NCBI RefSeq assembly: GCF_007991615.1
Contig: NZ_BJYR01000002.1
Location: 240,572-304,571, forward strand
Direction: 5' to 3'
Length of the DNA stretch: 64,000 nt
Source: Novosphingobium sediminis
GTDB taxonomy: Bacteria; Pseudomonadota; Alphaproteobacteria; Sphingomonadales; Sphingomonadaceae
Positions 61,749 to 64,000 of the stretch are shown here, piece after piece. Position numbers and translations under genes: made by a program. Within the stretch, counting starts at the first letter, position 1. The number at the start of each line of letters is the position of its first letter. The notes below the pieces were generated by a model that worked only from the letters and a program-made list of their open reading frames with translations, had not been told where the DNA came from and did no database searches.

Positions 61749-63959
61749 ATGAGGACCGTCTTTCTTTAAAGCGCCGCGCTGGCTGCCCTACTCGTGGCGC
61801 AGCCCGCGCTCGCCCAGCAGGCCCCGCAGGCTGCCCAGGCCGATGCAACCACCAATGCTGCCGATAGCGGCGAAATCGTCGTAACCGCCGCCAAGCGCTC
61901 GGAAAACCTCCAGTCTGTGCCGATCTCAGTTTCGGCGATCGGCGGCGAAGCGCTCTCCAAGTCGCGCATCACCAGCGTCGACAGCCTCGTCAACAAAGTC
62001 GCCAACCTGCAGTTGACCTCGACTGTGGGTGACAACACCCCGATCTTCGCGCTGCGCGGCGTTTCGATGTCGGACTTCAGCCTCAACCAGTCGAGCCCGG
62101 TCGCGACCTATTACGACGAAGTCTACAAGGGCAACTTCGCGTTCCTCGGCATCGCGCTCTACGATATCGAACGCGTCGAAGTGCTGCGCGGACCGCAAGG
62201 TACGCTTTACGGCAAGAACACCACCGGCGGTGCGGTCAACCTCATCAGCCGTGATGCCAAGCTCGGCGAGACGAGCGGCTACGCCAACTTCGGCTATGGC
62301 AACTACAATCGCTTCGATGCCAACGCCGCCATCAACGTACCGCTGGGCGAGAAGGCTGCGCTGCGCGTTGCGGGCACTTATTCCAAGGCTGATGGCTGGT
62401 TCAAGAACGTCAACCCCGGCTTCCCGGACCTTGCCAGCACCGATGAATGGGGCATCCGCGGCACCCTGAAGCTCGAACCGAGCGACCGCCTGAAGATCAC
62501 GCTGCGCGCCTCGCATAGCTTCCAGAACCCGCAGAACTACGGCATTTATGCGCAGCCCGAAGCGGTCAACCGCCCAGGGCTGAGCCAGTTCCAGATCGAT
62601 TCCAACGTGCCGGCCAAGCGCCGCGCGGTCACCACCTCGGTCGCATTGACTTTGAACTACGACGTGTCGGACACGCTCGCCGTCACAAGCATCACCAGCT
62701 ACGACAAGGGCTCGCTGTTCTTCAAGGAAGATACCGACGGCATCCGCGATCAGGTGCTCGAAGTGCCCTACTTCGACCGCGCCAGCCAGTTTGCGCAGGA
62801 CTTGCGCCTGACCAGCAACACCGGCGGCCCGTTCGATTTCATCCTCGGTGCCTATTTCAACCGTGAGAAGGTCTTCAACGAGACCACGCTGGAAGTGCTC
62901 AACGGCACCGACGTCGATGGCGATGGTTTCGTGACCGCAGCCGATTGCGCTGCCGGCCTGCCGGTGGCCTGCAAGGTCCGCAACCAGTTCGATCAGGTCA
63001 AGAAGAGCTTCGCGCTCTATACCGACCTCAAGTACAAGCTGACCGACGCGCTGACCCTGCGCGGCGGCCTGCGTTACACGCATGACGATGGCAAGCAGAC
63101 TGGCTTCAAGTCTGACGCGCTCGGCGTTGACGACAGCTTCGTCGCCAACCTGATCCCGCTGTCGGACCTGAGCTTCAAGCAGAACAACGTCTCGGGCAAG
63201 ATCGGCATCGACTACAAGCTGGCGAGTGGCGACCTGCTCTATGCCAGCGTCAGCCGCGGCTACCGTGCGCCGAGCTTCAACGCGCAGGCCTTCTTCACCC
63301 CCACCGAACTGGGCGTCGCAAAGGCAGAGCAGGTTACCGCGTTCGAAGCCGGTGCGAAGACGCAGTTCTGGGACCGTCGCATCACGCTCAACATGGCGGC
63401 GTTCTACTACACCTACAAGAATCAGCAGTTCATCAACGTGAACCCGGCTGACGCTTCGCAGCAGTTGCTCAACATTCCCAAGTCCGAACTCTACGGTGCC
63501 GAGGCGGAACTGACGGTGCGAGCGAACGACAGCTTCACCTTCCACGGCGGCCTCGGCCTGCTTTCGACCAAGATCAAGGAAGGTATCGTCAGCGGCGTCA
63601 ACGTCGCGGGCAACCGTCTCTCGAATGCGCCTTCGCTCACCTTCAACGCCAGCTTCGACTGGACGATGGTGCAAGGCAATTTCGGCTCGATCTCGCTGCA
63701 CCCGGAAGTGGCCTACCAGTCGAGCCAGTTCTTCGAGAACATCAACATCCCGCGCCTGCGCCAGACTTCCTATGCGCTGTTTGGCGGGCACCTCGACTGG
63801 AACAGCAGCGACGGGCGCTACAGCATCTCGGCATGGGCGCGGAACCTTGGCAACAAGTTCTACTTCACCTCGCGCATCGACCTGACCGGCTTCGGGCTTG
63901 ACTACAACCACATCGGCAACCCGCGGATGTATGGTGTTACCGCAGGCGTGAAGTTCTGA
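61749..63959 (+). CDS. TonB-dependent receptor with in-frame stop in the signal peptide
   Basis: An outer-membrane receptor whose frame begins at an ATG (61749) with GAGG eight bases upstream, runs MRTVFL, then meets TAA (61767-61769) and continues SAALAALLVAQPALAQQ in the same frame. The signal peptide is complete except for this one codon. The rest is intact: TonB box and plug (SGEIVVTAAKRSENLQSVPISVSAIGG, VEVLRGPQGTLYGKNTTGGAVNLIS) and a beta barrel ending in MYGVTAGVKF. Restart at GTG 61794 would give 721 residues without a usable signal. It ends the amine dehydrogenase operon, 37 bases after the second cytochrome, and would import the amine or a related compound. Readthrough, sequencing error or true inactivation are all possible. 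Confidence 0.88.
61767..61769 (+). other. Premature TAA codon inside signal peptide of the TonB receptor
   Basis: Codon 7 of the frame that starts at 61749 is TAA. Ribosome site, start codon, hydrophobic core and AQPALAQQ cleavage region are all in one frame around it, so a single base change (for example to TTA, Leu) would restore a normal signal peptide. Confidence 0.85.
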
Positions 63960-63975
63960 TCGACTGAACAGTGGC

Positions 63976-63999
63976 GGGAGAGGCCGGATAAGGCCTCCC
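63976..63999 (+). terminator. Hairpin after the TonB receptor
   Basis: GGGAGAGGCC (63976-63985) pairs with GGCCTCCC (63992-63999) with a short bulge, 17 bases past the receptor stop and at the window edge. It probably ends the amine dehydrogenase operon transcript. Its sequence resembles the GC-rich hairpin after the other TonB receptor gene (16883-16912). Confidence 0.5.
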
Positions 64000-64000
64000 C

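Noticed and set aside
61926..63911. A 661-codon minus-strand frame antisense to the second TonB receptor
   Set aside because: Shadow of a real gene in GC-rich DNA with no domain or ribosome site.

Overview
The window is GC-rich (codon third positions mostly G/C) and densely packed, with no gene-free stretch longer than about 240 bases. Long TonB-dependent receptors with sphingomonad-style plug sequences, periplasmic glycoside hydrolases, ROK and LacI sugar regulators, many catabolic oxygenases and NodT-type outer-membrane lipoproteins suggest a chromosomal accessory or catabolic region of an alphaproteobacterium of the Sphingomonadales (Novosphingobium/Sphingobium/Sphingomonas-like). The genus is inferred. 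No rRNA, tRNA, insertion sequence or CRISPR array was seen.

Region 1 (1-13 kb) looks like a glycoside and aglycone utilisation cluster: a GH3 beta-glucosidase with a PA14 insert (5' end outside the window), a Gfo/Idh/MocA oxidoreductase, a xylose-isomerase-like TIM barrel protein, a Tat-exported gluconate-dehydrogenase-subunit-3-like protein with its GMC flavoprotein (together glucoside 3-dehydrogenase-like), a Rieske oxygenase, two MFS transporters, a cupin, an FAH-family hydrolase and a LacI regulator. Gene content fits oxidation of glycosides at C3, cleavage of the 3-keto intermediate and processing of an aromatic aglycone.

Region 2 (13-26 kb) is a carbohydrate locus. On the minus strand a TonB receptor, a flavin-dependent tryptophan-halogenase-family protein, a ROK sugar kinase and a ROK repressor lie in order with overlapping stops and starts. 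Divergent from it are an exported GH3 enzyme and a large GH2 enzyme with a LamG-like N-terminal domain.

Region 3 (26-43 kb) holds a two-subunit molybdenum hydroxylase (isoquinoline 1-oxidoreductase type), a tripartite RND efflux operon, an OxyR-like LysR regulator without cysteines, a three-gene ABC/HlyD/TolC operon whose ABC nucleotide-binding domain has lost every catalytic motif, a membrane fatty acid desaturase and an exported amidohydrolase.

Region 4 (43-64 kb) appears to be an amine or aromatic-amine catabolic island: acetoacetate-decarboxylase-like protein, FAH hydrolase, two AraC regulators, GABA transaminase and succinate semialdehyde dehydrogenase, MFS transporter, class I glutamine amidotransferase, class III extradiol dioxygenase, cytochrome P450, glutamine-synthetase-like ligase, aldehyde dehydrogenase and TetR regulator, followed by a tryptophan-tryptophylquinone amine dehydrogenase operon (large subunit, MauE, MauD, small subunit), two c-type cytochromes and a TonB receptor. 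The receptor's signal peptide carries an in-frame stop codon. The gene set suggests periplasmic amine oxidation plus cytoplasmic gamma-glutamylation and ring cleavage feeding succinate semialdehyde to succinate; the substrate is unknown.

Dispersed palindromic repeats sit almost only between convergent genes and probably act as terminators.
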